From positions 820,001 to 884,000 of the forward strand of contig JACCIC010000097.1 in the NCBI GenBank assembly GCA_018907035.1: a DNA stretch of 64,000 nt, given 5' to 3'. The notes under the pieces were generated by a model that saw only the letters and a list, made by a program, of their open reading frames with translations, was not told where the DNA came from and did not search any database. Made by a program: the position numbers and the translations under genes. Below, in pieces: positions 12,963 to 25,482 of this stretch. How positions within the stretch are numbered: position 1 is the first letter of the stretch; the number at the start of each line of letters is the position of its first letter. The stretch is from Sycobia sp. Sy_11. Taxonomy: Eukaryota > Arthropoda > Insecta > Hymenoptera > Epichrysomallidae.

Positions 12963-13209
12963 TGTTTGTATACAACGTCTCATTAGCGCTATACCGATGT
13001 ACAACGGCTGCTTATGCGCCGAAGATATTTTTCTCATATTTCGTACTTACGCAGGATATGTACGTTGAAAACTAAAAAGAATTAATCGAAATTTTACAAC
13101 GCTATAAGAAAGCCTAAATTTATATTAAAATATTTGAATGATATGAGTATTTTTTAACAAATTATCTCGTGATGATGTTGTCGTCTTCAAAGTACTACTT
13201 TTCAAACAC

Positions 13210-13211
<2 letters not shown>

Positions 13212-13270
<59 letters not shown>
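13212..13270. repeat. (TA)n microsatellite
   Basis: About 55 bp of TA with a single GTA interruption near the right end. Confidence 0.95.
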
Positions 13271-13735
13271 TTGGTAAGAGTTCATGCACTTGAAATAGTG
13301 GTTTCTGTATTGGGAATAATAAAACGATGACCCTGTATTGAATCACGATTCTTTAATTTTTTTAATCATCTTTAGATTAGAATGAAAAATATTATTAAAA
13401 TAAATTAAACAGCGTTCATGGGATTAGTCGTTAAAAATTATTTATTCTTGTTAATACTAGAAAATTCAAATTACAATATGCGATCATCAAATTCATTCAA
13501 ATTGATCAAATTCAAATTGGAATCATCCTTTTAATTTTTATCAAATTATTTTTTATGGAAAAGTAACTCATAGTTAAACAAAGTTTTTGTAAATTCAATA
13601 GATAATACAATCTTTTGAGATTAAAACTATTATATTCATTAATAAGTGGATGATTAAAATTTTTGACGAAAATTAAGCTCGGTAAATGTATAAGTTAGTA
13701 AAGGGACTACCGTATCCGTTAAAAATTCTACATAA
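13271..13735. other. AT-rich non-coding stretch
   Basis: Nothing recognisable apart from AT-rich low-complexity sequence. Confidence 0.5.
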
Positions 13736-14044
13736 ATGTATAAATATAACGAGACCCGCTCATTCGCAGAACGATCTCGCTCACAAAGAGGAGACGGAAT
13801 CGCGCGGGCATCGAGCTCGATCTCGTTGCGTATCGGAGACCGTTTTCTCAAGGGTATAACGTTCCACACCGGGCTCGCGGTGCTCGCACGCGCTCCCTAC
13901 CCTACTCCCTCGGTCACCCGGCGCGGTGCAGGATCGCGCACACACGATTCAGTACCTACTCCATGTGCGCGCGCGGGCGAAACGTTGCGCCGCGCCTTGG
14001 CGACCAGCCCAAGTTACGTCTCGCGTATATATGCGTATTTACAA

Positions 14045-14046
<2 letters not shown>

Positions 14047-14089
<43 letters not shown>
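14047..14089. repeat. (AT)n microsatellite
   Basis: About 43 bp of uninterrupted AT. Confidence 0.95.
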
Positions 14090-14091
<2 letters not shown>

Positions 14092-14259
14092 TTTCAGATC
14101 CATCGTACGATATAATAAAAGGCTCGCGCCCGCGATGTCACCGCGGGCGCGCAATAATTTATATCCGTTAATTGAAACACGCTCGGGTTTTTGAGGTCAA
14201 GAAATAACATCGCTGTGCGCTGCGACGAGGGACCTCTCGCGATAGAGCAAGCGTTGTCG

Positions 14260-14262
<3 letters not shown>

Positions 14263-14316
<54 letters not shown>
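14263..14316. repeat. (TA)n microsatellite
   Basis: About 54 bp of uninterrupted TA. Confidence 0.95.
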
Positions 14317-14319
<3 letters not shown>

Positions 14320-14468
14320 CCGCCTGCCGCCACTGGTCGCGTTACACGCACGCGACACGCACACACAGGTAACATAAGTATCGCGGAGAAAGGGGGAATC
14401 GAATCGGTGCGCCACGATTTTCTCACGACGCTGACCCTGAAATCACAAGCACACTGCTCACTGTGTGC

Positions 14469-14470
<2 letters not shown>

Positions 14471-14543
<73 letters not shown>

Positions 14544-14577
14544 CGCGCGCGCACACAGAGAGAGAGAGAGAGAGAGA
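14471..14577. repeat. (CA)n, CG-rich link, then (GA)n
   Basis: About 66 bp of CA, a short CACG-rich link, then about 20 bp of GA. Confidence 0.95.
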
Positions 14578-14720
14578 ACACACTTGTGCGCGCTGGACGG
14601 ACGCGGCTGCGGTAAATGGACCGCGAGAGCTCCTTGGTCGGCTGGGAAAACGCACTCGCGCGCTGATTAGTTTCCGCGAGAGTATAGAGAGATTTGCAAA
14701 AATTGGGATGCAAGAATACG

Positions 14721-15344
14721 AGACTCGCGCCTTACACGGGCTTTCCATATCGGTTTTTACTATGCTCATACTTCTTGCAGAGGCTCGTTCTACATCCGCG
14801 TAATGGTTTTGCGGACCGTGTTTTAAATTTTTTTGGTAGGCCATAACGCACGGCTCTCTTTGTTTAAAAGTTTTAAGTGGTTAAGGTGAGAGGGAGAGGA
14901 GATTGCTAGTCGCAGTAGTAACTGTCGGGTAGGTCTAGACCACGTTTGCAGACATGCGATTACTTAATTGTTGAGATGATTAATAATGTAAACAGTCACT
15001 AATAAAATCAACATCGAAATAACTAAGAAATATTTCTAAGTATTATTTGAATGCTGAATGATAATGAATGACAAAATGACAAAATTATAAGCATTCCAAA
15101 AATCTATATGAAAAGAATACTGTCAGGTTCATTTATAATATTACTTGATTCAATGTTAAATTGACTATTTCTTTTTATGCTAAAATATATTGACATATAT
15201 GGCTCCATTGGCTTACATAAGTTTGAATTAAGTTAGAGAGTACATTTATTATTTTCACATATGGCAATTAATTTTAATCCTTGACTTAATGTTGATTATG
15301 TAATAAATGAAGAAATAAACAATTACAATTACAATTACCTATTT

Positions 15345-15402
<58 letters not shown>

Positions 15403-16740
15403 TTATAAAATGTAAAATTTTATCACACATACACATAGTGTAACTTATGATATGAAATTATTTCTTTTATGTAGCTATCCCATATTTTCTTAACCATAGG
15501 TTAATAAAAGAAAAATTATGATACCTTAATAAAATAAATAATGCATTTTAACGTGCCTATTTCTATAAAATAAAACCTTTTTAAGATTATATAATTAGTA
15601 TTATTTGACTTTAAAAAATAGATTAATTTTAAATGTATAGTGTAAACATTCATTATGTATTTTTGTCAATCAATAAAATGAAACTTTTACTATAGTAATT
15701 TACAAGTGCTTGGATAAGCATATACGAATTAGAAAACAAGGGTTTCAGCGACTCTAAATTTGTATAATATATCGAATTATTATTTTACTTTCTTTGTTAT
15801 TCATATTATACATCAAATACATTAAATGTAATGAAATAAGGAAATAATATTATATATATATTATATTCACAATGCAAAATTAAATATAACATTAATATAA
15901 GCTATATATTTACACAAAAATAAATTTACATATATATTTTCACTTATGTTTTCAATTCGATGTAATTCATAAATTTATTAAATTTATTTTAATTTTAATT
16001 CAAATATTATAAAGTCTATTTTAATTATTTTACTAATATAAAAAATATATTTAAAAAATTTGAAAAATCTTTTTAATACAATGCAATTACCATCGAGGTC
16101 AGACTGCCCTTACTTATATCAGCTCCGAAAAATCTAAATTCTAAATACGAAAATTAATTTTGTTGTTGGGAGGAGGACTGATCTTTATATTTCAGATTCT
16201 ACTGAGATAATTGTCAGTAATGGGAGTATGACCATGATTGCAATCATATTCTTTTACAAAAAAAAAGTGTAAGACCGATAAAAATATTTAATAGTTTGCG
16301 TTACATCGGTCGACGTAAGTCGAATTTTTAATTTGAACCTCATTAATATTAAGAATTCGTTAAAAAAAACTGTAAAAACCTTGGGCTAATATTCAATAGA
16401 ATTATGAATTTCTAAGCGCTGATATATTTAAAGGCAGGTTTGTGTAATACACAAGGTACATGACACATCGGTTTATATGCACGCCTGATTTTATGTTAAT
16501 TTTGTCGAGAAAAAAGGCTCAGGACATTGTTATACGGATTGACTACAATGAGCGAGAAGAAAATTCTATTCAATTTAAAGGCAATTACAATGCTAAAATA
16601 AAACAAGGAATTTCAGGATTTTGTTGAAGCGTTCAAAAAACGACAAATTACGCAAGAAAGGCGATTTTATTTCTTTTTATCGCTGAACTTACAGAGTGAC
16701 GTATACTTTTCTATACAGTTGATATTTTATTTACACTTGG
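14721..16740. other. AT-rich non-coding stretch
   Basis: About 2 kb with no supported gene. Contains (AT)n at 15347-15397. Coding-like frames are absent on both strands. Confidence 0.55.
15347..15397. repeat. (AT)n microsatellite
   Basis: About 51 bp of uninterrupted AT. Confidence 0.95.
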
Positions 16741-17064
16741 TGTAATTGCAAAATGAAATGGTCTTACTTTTTAAAAGTTCCTCAAGTCGAGTCAAGTGAA
16801 ATTTCGAGAGTGCTTTACAAAAGAAACAGTCCGAGCAGCCGCGCTGGGAGAAAAAGGTTCGGTGCCGATCCTCTGGTGAAAATGGGAAAAAATCGAGGAG
16901 GCGACAGATGGCCTCTTTCGACGCCCTCCTCGGCTGATGTTTAATGCAATCAGTAATGTTATCGCTACGCTGTCATCAATTGTACACAAAAAGGTCTATT
17001 TATCAGCGTGCCAATCTACACACACATACACACACGCGCGTGCACGCGCACACACGAATATAAT

Positions 17065-17074
<10 letters not shown>

Positions 17075-17150
<76 letters not shown>
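17075..17150. repeat. (TG)n microsatellite
   Basis: About 76 bp of uninterrupted TG flanked by short TA runs. Confidence 0.95.
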
Positions 17151-17154
<4 letters not shown>

Positions 17155-17157
<3 letters not shown>

Positions 17158-18030
17158 CTTACCTCGTCCCATGCGAACCCCATCAGGTGCGCGTTGTCCT
17201 CTTGAATTCATATAACACAGGAGGACACGGGCGTGCTTCGAGCTCCAGGTCGCAGCAGCAGCAGCAGCAGCACGAGCCACCTCTGCTCCACAATAATTAT
17301 ACTCGTCCTCTCGCACAGTTCAGCCGGCTTGGCCGAGCGGCGCACCAAAACAAACCGAAACGGGAAAAAAAGGAGAAAAAGCGCGGAAAATCCTGATCGC
17401 AGATTTTTTGGTTTTTGCTCGCCACTAGAGTCACCGCGCACAGCTCGTTCACTGTATTATTACCACAACATAACGGGGAATTTCACCAATCCCTCGTGTA
17501 CCAATATTTTGGGTAAATCGGCAGATACGGCGCGAATCTCGTGCGCGCCCGGTGCGCTCGGGCCGGCGTAAGGTCTCGTCGGTGACTGGCGGTCGAGCGC
17601 GAACGCGGGGACTCGGAACCGATATCTCGCGGTCTCCTGGCGGCTCCTTCTCTCTTCTCCCCCCCCCTCCCCCTCCCGACTCTCCCGCTCTCTCGCCGCT
17701 ACACGGTGCCCGCCGCCTCCCGCACGTATAACATACCTGTGCGCCCGCCCGCCCAGCCGTGCACCGCGCTCCCGTCGTCGTCGGCGCGCGGCTCTCGCGT
17801 ACTCCTTTTCACGACTCTCCTTGCGTGCGCGCTGCTACCCTCCCCCCTCTCCGGCATCCTCCTCTTTCTCTCTCGATCTCTGCCTCCACCACAGCCTTTA
17901 TCATATCTTCGCTTGGATTATTCTTATAATATATACATTAGAGAGTAAGGATTATACATTTTATTCCCTTCTCCGTGTCGTTTTCGCCGACGTCGTCGTC
18001 AGCGGCGGGTTATATAATGGGTAATTGCTT
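17155..18030. other. GC/CpG-rich islet with pyrimidine-rich core
   Basis: The longest GC-rich islet in the window. It holds a (GCA)n run near 17254-17271, C-rich/CT-rich sequence at 17640-17700 and dense CpG throughout. This is typical of insect CpG-type promoters and 5' untranslated exons. GTAAGG donor-like strings occur at about 17567 and 17945, but no acceptor partner or protein domain was found. Open frames on both strands overlap and have no recognisable domain. Confidence 0.4.
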
Positions 18031-18149
18031 GAGCTCTATAGGTCTATAATATTGGACCAACGAGTGATTGTATATGATTAATGTCCAGTTCTTGTTAACT
18101 GACAATTGTTAATAATTTTCTCACGGTGATTTCGTGTAATATCTGCCCG

Positions 18150-18152
<3 letters not shown>

Positions 18153-18205
<53 letters not shown>

Positions 18206-18231
18206 TTTTATATTATATATATATATATATA
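18153..18231. repeat. Two (AT)n tracts
   Basis: About 50 bp of AT, a TAGTATTTTATAT link, then about 18 bp of AT. Confidence 0.93.
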
Positions 18232-20636
18232 GTATTTTTAAAACATATCATCCATTTCTTTTATAGGCAAAACGGCTTAGTTTTCATTAACCAAGAGTGT
18301 TAATGTGCCAATGTGCTCTATAGTCTACAATTTAATATACCGTATTTGATTAGCAAATCTATTTGCTAAAATATCAATAAACGACCATGGAAAAATTTAG
18401 ATTTTTCTTAATTTCTAGAGTTGTTAAAATTTTACAAAAACTGTGACAGATTCTTAAAAATTTTCTTCGTTTAACATTTATAATTATTAAAGGAATTTTG
18501 TTAACTGCAGCAGCTTGTGAAATCCAAATATCTTGCTAACTCAGCATATCAGACGAATCCTTGCAAAATACCTTGTACTCTTTACAATGATTTCTTGATA
18601 TATAATTTAGTATATTAATTTTACGCTTATTACAAAAAAATATGTACAAGAATATTTTGTAAAATTATGTTTGTAGCCTGAAATGTTTAATACAAACATT
18701 TATAAGAAAAACTCTCAAAAGCTTTTAAAATTTATGCTACTCTGTGGAAACTCTGCTAGGGTAAAGTAGGATTTACATAGCACGACCATTTCTTATATAA
18801 AAAGGATAATATTCACGATCCAATAGTTTCTTCTAAAATATTTATCATAATTACCAAACTATTTTATATCTGCATTATATAAAAATATTTCAAGCATTCA
18901 AATTTTACCTGACTATACGAAATTATTTATTAATAATTTTTTAAAAAAAAAACTTCTGAAAATTATTTTAAAAAATTTGTGAAAGTAAATTTTCATATAT
19001 ACTCTCGCGTGTAAGAAATTTAAATACTTTTTATTTTAAATTTGATACTTTACAAACAAGATTTAAAAAAAAAGGTTTTTGCATCCTTAACTAGAATATA
19101 TTATGCTTAAAAATAATATTGAAGCTGATTTTTTTTAGAACTTGCGTCTTCTAATTCATTCATCTTATAAATCTTTAAAGTCACTAATAACACTGGGTTG
19201 TTTTATTATTATTTTAAATAGTTATCATTTTGTGATGGCACACTAAGAACACCTTGATAATGATTTACAATCATCAGCCAATTATAAATTATCTTAATTG
19301 TAAATCTTCTGTATGGTTTCTTATTCGCAAAATCACTTCAATAATTAGGTATGAGCAATGAAACAAGTATTGAATATACTATTCAAAACAAAAAACTGAA
19401 AAATTCTAAAAAGCGATACATATGTATTTTTAGTCATTTATTGCGAAAATAATTTAAAAAAAAGATGAAAATCCTGTTTTCTTTTGCTTTGATTTTCAGA
19501 ATACATAAAGATTTTTATAAATATTTCAAACCAAAATTCCGATTGTTAATAAAAGTCATTTTATTCTATATTATTTTTTAACTAGACTAATATTGTTTTG
19601 TGAAAAATCGATATAAGCACAATCATTATATGATCCTGCTCCTGCACAGCATTAGTAAAGCTTCATTTTTCTTGACTTTAAACTCATTTTTGTTGAAAAG
19701 AGAAGCAGAAGTCAATGCAAACATTATCCACTCAACCACACTAAACTAAAAATAATCCTATATACTGCTTGGTGGCGTATGAGAAAGTTAAAAAGCTTTT
19801 TATTCTATTTTAGAAAAATATATTATTAAATTAATAATATTTCAAATTCTCAATATGTCAATTGTTGTAAAATAAATTAACAAATAATTTTATTAGTTTT
19901 ACCGTCTTTAGAAAATAATATACTTATAATTATATATAAAGATCAGACTGTAACATCAGAATTGATAATAATAATAAGTTAATTATTAAAATAATTGTAC
20001 TTATTGAATTCAAATCTTATTTACAATGAGATTTTTAAAATAAATATATTTTGTTACTGAAAATGATTTTTTACACATAAAGAATTCAATTTCATGGCTC
20101 TTATTTTTATTATTACTCTAGATAAAATATGGTAGAAATAAGTGTACATTCGAAGAAAACAATTTTTTTTTGGGTTTTGAATATTTTTGAAATTTTTCAC
20201 GTAATTCTTATCAATACGTACGAATTAGACACGTCTAAAACTTTTAGAAAAATCGTTTTCGACATAGCATAGATCATTTTACAAATTTTGCTATAAGTGC
20301 TATAAGCTATATGCATGACTAAAGCGTCTAAAAAATTCGCTGATCAAATAAAAAAGTTTGACAAACCAATAGAAATAATTTAGAAAAATTGTGCGCTATA
20401 GCGTTCTAAAAATTATTTGACATGCACGTTTTTACATTTTTCGAATTCTTCATCAAGCACATTAAGCAGCGCATTTTTTTAATAAGAATTTTTAGCAAAC
20501 TTAATTTAGACTGTTGATATAGCAGTATAAATGCTGCATGAAATTCTATACTTGATATAAAAACTAAGTTAAATTGAACTAATTTTAATAATTTACAGAC
20601 TTTGTATTTCAGTTTACAATATGTTTATTATCAACA
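18232..20636. other. AT-rich non-coding stretch
   Basis: About 2.4 kb of highly AT-rich DNA. No gene, transposase remnant or long microsatellite was seen on either strand. Confidence 0.55.
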
Positions 20637-20820
20637 GTTCGAACTCATCAAACGTCGGTACCGTATAAAAAGGTGCTATTCTCAGCAGCCGCTTCAAATG
20701 GGCTCTATTTGAGCGTCCGATTAAAAAAAGTGCTATTTCGCAGATCATTTTTTCCCTTTCAATTTCAGTTCGTAACAATACCTACATATTCGCGATATTT
20801 TATTTAAAAGACGGAAATAA
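20637..20820 (+). repeat. Composite repeat family, copy 1, upstream part
   Basis: Shares ordered blocks with 57770-57960: CAGTT(C/T)GAAC, CAGCA(G/T)CCGCTT, a GTGCT...TTCGCAG block, and TTTCAATTTCAGTT or its close variant. In both places this block lies a few hundred bases before the hairpin-bearing part of the family (21072-21228 and 58069-58355), so they look like parts of one element. No protein was recognised. Confidence 0.5.
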
Positions 20821-20827
20821 ATTATTT

Positions 20828-20971
20828 ACACACACACACACACATACATACATACATACATACACACATGCATACATGCATACATGCATACATGCATACA
20901 TGCATACATGCATACATGCATACATACATACATGCATACATACATACATGCATACATACATGCATACATAC

Positions 20972-21022
<51 letters not shown>
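20828..21022. repeat. Layered microsatellite: (CA)n, (TACA)/(TGCATACA)n, (TA)n
   Basis: A CA run is followed by about 140 bp of tetranucleotides in which TACA and TGCA alternate, giving an 8-bp higher-order unit. It ends in about 38 bp of TA. In copy 1 of the composite repeat family it separates the upstream block from the hairpin. Confidence 0.95.
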
Positions 21023-21027
<5 letters not shown>

Positions 21028-21071
21028 GGAATATTTAAATATAGAACTGTATATATAGAAACAAAATATAG

Positions 21072-21226
21072 ACGGCTTCTTCGGGTAATCTCGTAGTTAT
21101 GTGTTCGGACGCCGGAATACGATGTCTGGGTGCAAAAATCCCCGTAGAAGTCGGTCTGAGACACCTGGACATCGTCATCGTATTCTGGCATCCGCAAACG
21201 TAACTACGAGATTACCCGTATAAGCC

Positions 21227-21228
<2 letters not shown>
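21072..21228. repeat. 157-bp palindrome (MITE-like hairpin), composite repeat family copy 1
   Basis: Two 53-nt arms (21072-21124 and 21176-21228) are inverted copies matching at 46 of 53 positions, around a loop of about 51 nt. Pairing can continue inward if a 6-nt CATCGT duplication is skipped. The loop carries CCCCGTAGAAGTCG and CTGGACATCGT, words that recur at 58.07-58.20 kb. The hairpin is bordered by AT-rich microsatellite. Its form fits a small non-autonomous inverted-repeat element, but no target duplication could be defined. Confidence 0.85.
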
Positions 21229-21268
<40 letters not shown>

Positions 21269-21294
21269 TGATTATATATATATATATATATATA
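21227..21294. repeat. (AT)n tracts
   Basis: About 39 bp and 20 bp of AT separated by ACATTG. Confidence 0.93.
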
Positions 21295-22000
21295 CAATAT
21301 ATATATACATTGATCTGGTTTATTTATTTATAGAATAAAAATTTTCCCTGAAAAACGATCTTGAACAAAAAGAATTTTTATATTATATTAATATGCACCA
21401 TTTATTACTGAAAGATATGTATATAGTCTTTTTGACTGCCATTCAGCTATATTATTATTATTTTCAATTAAAAGTAATTCTATCGTTCACTAAGTTAACC
21501 AATATTCATTGTTGTGTTACTACTTTGAACGTGTAAGTATTATCATAAAGTTTCTTCAAGAGGAATTGGTGTAACAACATTTTGAATTACTTTATATTCT
21601 CGCAATTTATTTGCTTATAGACAAAATCTAATGTTTGAGAAACTATTTTCTCACTCTATTCAAGAAATTGGTCAGGATTAATGCGAGGATGAAAAATTAA
21701 ACAAATGGAATTGAATTAGTATTCAATTCAGTTAAAACAATGTGAAGCTTTAAGTAACCATCAACGAATGCGAATGAAAGTCATTGGGATCAGTTATATT
21801 CGAAAATAAATCGCGTCACTTTTGCAAGGGCGTGATTTCAAATGATGGCTCCACCTCCACTTGTTATTCAATGACTGTATCTTAACCATATAACTTGTTC
21901 GACGCGTGCACGCCTCGTCGTAAAAATAAACAATGCCGAAATCGTGCAATATAATATAAGACACCGCCTCTGACGGATTTTGAATTCGGAAAGACGCGTG
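21295..22000. other. AT-rich non-coding stretch
   Basis: About 700 bp with nothing recognisable. Confidence 0.5.
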
Positions 22001-22103
22001 GTTATGATGCATCAGTCGTTGAGCACGCATCCACGTCCCTGAACACGCCTCTCTATATACTCGCGCATACATACAGACATACATAAAGTCTTTTTCTGCA
22101 GGC

Positions 22104-22159
<56 letters not shown>

Positions 22160-22560
22160 CGAGCATCGTCGATTGTTCGGAACGGGAGAAATGAGGAGGG
22201 CAGACGAAGATGGAGATCTTCTGTTCGCCAAAAACGGAGACGCAATCAGCGAGCTTAAGAAATTTGAAGTCAAAAGCGTCCGCATATACCGTGATGGATG
22301 CGGCCATCCGGAGGGCTGAGGGGGAGGGGGGTGGTTACTGGGTTGGGCGCCGAAGTACACCGCGTGTGTGTCTTTCCCCTTTTTTTCGTCAATACGAACG
22401 TGGGTCTTTTGCAAACGAAGTTTCGCAGGCAAGGTGTGGACTGCGTATTAAAGTCCGAAAATATATATCCACACATATATATAAGCATTAAGCGCATTGG
22501 TTGCCGCTTCATCGCTTCCCTTGAATTAATCCATTTTTTAAAAGTAAAGTTGAGACTTCG
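22001..22560. other. GC-rich islet split by (TA)n
   Basis: CpG-richer unique DNA with (TA)n at 22105-22157 and a G-rich run at 22320-22332. Frames on both strands lack domains. Possible promoter or untranslated exon. Confidence 0.35.
22105..22157. repeat. (TA)n microsatellite
   Basis: About 53 bp of uninterrupted TA. Confidence 0.95.
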
Positions 22561-24392
22561 AAATAGCAACTGTTCCTTTTGACTTCACCAAGTATTTGCT
22601 CAATGTTACTTCCAAGTACGAACATGATTCAAAAGTTTATATCCATGATAAATTATATTTACATTAGATATAGAGGATATCTCAGGTTAACTTATATACT
22701 GTAAATACATCCTTCAGGAAATCATAGGAATTCCTTTCGTCCAGGGTCTAATGTTTATTTTTCTTAATAGGGTAGTACTATTTATTATTAAAGATTTTCG
22801 TTCTACAGTTTAAAATCTGCTCAATGGTATGCCAAATCATCATTGAATTTGGCTTATTCTCATTTTGAATCTGATCATGAATTTGAGCCCAAAAGTAAAC
22901 AGTTCAAAGGAAAAAAATGAGGGGGAAAAATTGTGATAAAAATGAAAGAGCCTATCCGAAAAGTTTCTAAAGTGAATGTAAAAAAATTGGGTCAGTTATT
23001 AAGATGCTATTTCTTGAAAGGTTGGTCTTTTTCTTTGAATTTTTACTTCAGCTGCTTCGATTTCACGAAATTCCAGTGTGCTAATTTGAATGTGTCACCT
23101 CTTGTTTTAAATGGAGCGGCATTTATAATACATCAAGAGGAACAATTTTTATCGGTATTTACTTTGGGTTCTTAAAAATTATTTGTATAAAAATAATTCA
23201 AATCTGTGGATTTTACGTACTGATCCTATCCCTAAGAGGAGTAAAAGGTATATCAACCTTTTTTATACGTATTCGTCCTTTATTTTTCCCATTGTCTATA
23301 TAAATACTTAAATAAATTGTAATTATACTTCTATTTTCTATTAAGAGAGCAAAAAAGAAATATATGTGTTTTTGCGAGTTTTCTTTATGCTTCTGGAAAT
23401 AAGTTAATATTAATTCCTAAATCTTATATAATAAATTCATTACGAAGAGTGCAAAAAAGAAGATAAACCTGCTATTAGGTCTCAAACAGAACTCAAATAG
23501 ACCAGAGTTTCGAAAGATAGAAATTTTATCTTTATTACAAAAAGTAAACTATGAAAATATTTAAAAGATCATTTTTAGATTTTATCTTGATATACCTCTA
23601 AGGAAATGAAAATAGAATCAACATGATTTTACGTTTACTTATAGATTTTGATACAAATCCGCTGAATAAAAATCAAAATTTTGAAATTATTTTAAGTATA
23701 TTTAGCCCTTTTTCTTCTTTAAAGTGATTAAGTGTCGAAAAGTCCAGAAATTTTTTTCCAGTTTTATGCAGGTAGCAAATTTTGAATTACTTTTATTTCC
23801 ATAAGTGTTCTATTTAAATTACTTTGGACTTTAATTTAAAGCTTTCATTTGAATCTCTTTTTCCATAAAACAATCAAACGAAGAAGAAAAATATCAATTA
23901 TTTATTGAGTAAAGAATTTTAAATTTGATCGAATTGTTACAGAATAATGTTTATATAACGATCAATTTCGATGAATACTTGTCCTTTGTAAATTTTTTTT
24001 ATTGAATAAAAGGCGTAAAATCAATTTTCTATATAAATTTGGACAAATTAAAAATAACATGGGAGAAGCCACGACGTAATATAACTGCTGAAGATCGCCT
24101 GTACAAATTTTATGAAGAAAATGATCACACACAATAAAACTGACGCGACCCTGGTTAGCACAAAAGTATACCATGCTATATATCTCCATTCAGTGATATA
24201 TATGGAAACTTGAGAACGCAGTGATGTAAAACATAATATATATCGAGAAGTTGGACAAATCGCGTGCGCACTGATTCGCTGAAAACGGCACGGCACATCA
24301 GCACATTGGCGTAAGGTAAACTGTAAATTTAAGCACATTGGACGTATACGCAGCTTGGAAGGTAGTTGCAAGGACCGAAAGTACGTACAAAC

Positions 24393-24396
<4 letters not shown>
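22561..24396. other. AT-rich non-coding stretch
   Basis: About 1.8 kb without a supported gene. An 80-codon frame at 22933-23175 has no recognisable similarity and no coding signature. Confidence 0.5.

Positions 24397-24443
<47 letters not shown>
24397..24443. repeat. (AT)n microsatellite
   Basis: About 47 bp of AT ending in a short ACAT run. Confidence 0.95.
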
Positions 24444-24447
<4 letters not shown>

Positions 24448-25378
24448 CATATAGATACATAAAAACACACTTACAATCGTATTTTAATGAAGTTATTAAC
24501 TTATGCGGTTAGCGCTGGGTCAACTATTTGAGCCGAAGCCGAAGCGAGCTGAAGTGCGTATGCACATATATATATGCATGCGCGTGAGCTCACATGTAAA
24601 TTACGATCGCGTTATTATTACTTTCCTAACGGTCACGTTACAACTCTTTCTTCCTTCTACTCTTTCCTTCTCCCCTCTTCTTTTTTCTTTCTATCATTCT
24701 TTCTCTCACTTTCTGTTGTCCTTTACCAATCTCTCATATAATCTTTCTTTTAAAGGTACACACACACACACACAGACACACACACACATGGGACGTACTA
24801 TCAAACGTGTGCATGCACTATGAGCGCAGGCGCGTTAAAAGTTGCAGTTTACTTTAGGCGCAGACACGTTACTTCCAGTTTCTTCCGAAGTCTCCGAAGA
24901 CACATGCCGATAATACGAGATATATATTTTGTTTTGAGTTAATGAAGGTATTATTTTGATAGTTGAGAGTTTGTAAAAGAATGCGTCGTGAATAAGTCAA
25001 ATGAGAAGACGAACGTCATATGCCGATAAGAAGACCAAATAATAAATATGGAACAAATCTTTCGAACTTGATAACTAGTATGGATGAATTCCTTCTCGCG
25101 ACTAAGTTGTGCGATAATAAAGATGGAACACTATAATCATCCGTATATTATTCTTTTTTTTGAGATCCAAAATTGTTTCCGAATGTTAATGAAACAAACA
25201 AAATATCCCGCATACTATGCTATCAGTGGAATTGTAAATGAACGTGTAGCTGCTATTAGCATATACGGTTCTTGGCTTTTGATACTGGCGCCTTAATATA
25301 TTATGTATTATACTAGTTCCCCCTCGATATTTCTTGTTTGGAGAAATTTCGTTCTTAGCGCCAGAGGGCGTCGATTGA
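24444..25378. other. Mixed non-coding stretch with (CA)n
   Basis: Moderate GC content at 24500-24600. A pyrimidine-rich interval at 24640-24740 leads into (CA)n at 24757-24788. No domain-bearing frame. Confidence 0.45.
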
Positions 25379-25476
25379 GTGTTGGATAGTTAAGTACCAT
25401 ACTTGCACTTAAGTATGAATTAGGCTTCGACCGAGTCTTCGACGCTTCGAAATAAAGATATAATGCTACTACGGCT
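25379..25476 (+). repeat. Short TG-starting insertion flanked by GATTGA
   Basis: A segment beginning TGTTGGATAG at 25380 and containing AATAAAGATATAATGC near its end, a layout reminiscent of a miniature LTR. GATTGA occurs immediately before it (25373-25378) and after it (25477-25482), as a 6-bp target duplication would. At about 98 bp it is very short for an LTR, so this is tentative. Confidence 0.25.
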
Positions 25477-25482
25477 GATTGA

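Larger units (their letters stand above)
13736..14720. other. GC/CpG-rich islet with (TA)n, (CA)n and (GA)n tracts
   Basis: Strongly CpG-rich unique sequence interrupted by (TA)n at 14047-14089 and 14263-14316, (CA)n at 14471-14536 and (GA)n at 14557-14577. Open frames on both strands all cross the repeats and lack domains. The CpG density makes it one of the better candidates for a regulatory region in the window. Confidence 0.4.

Noticed and set aside
17330..17340. TGGCCGAGCGG, matching a tRNA-Leu/Ser A box
   Set aside because: No B box, anticodon arm or acceptor stem follows at the right distance, so no tRNA gene is called.
20828..21022. Regular repeat that superficially resembles a CRISPR or minisatellite array
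   Set aside because: No unique spacers. It is nested tetranucleotide and dinucleotide repeat.
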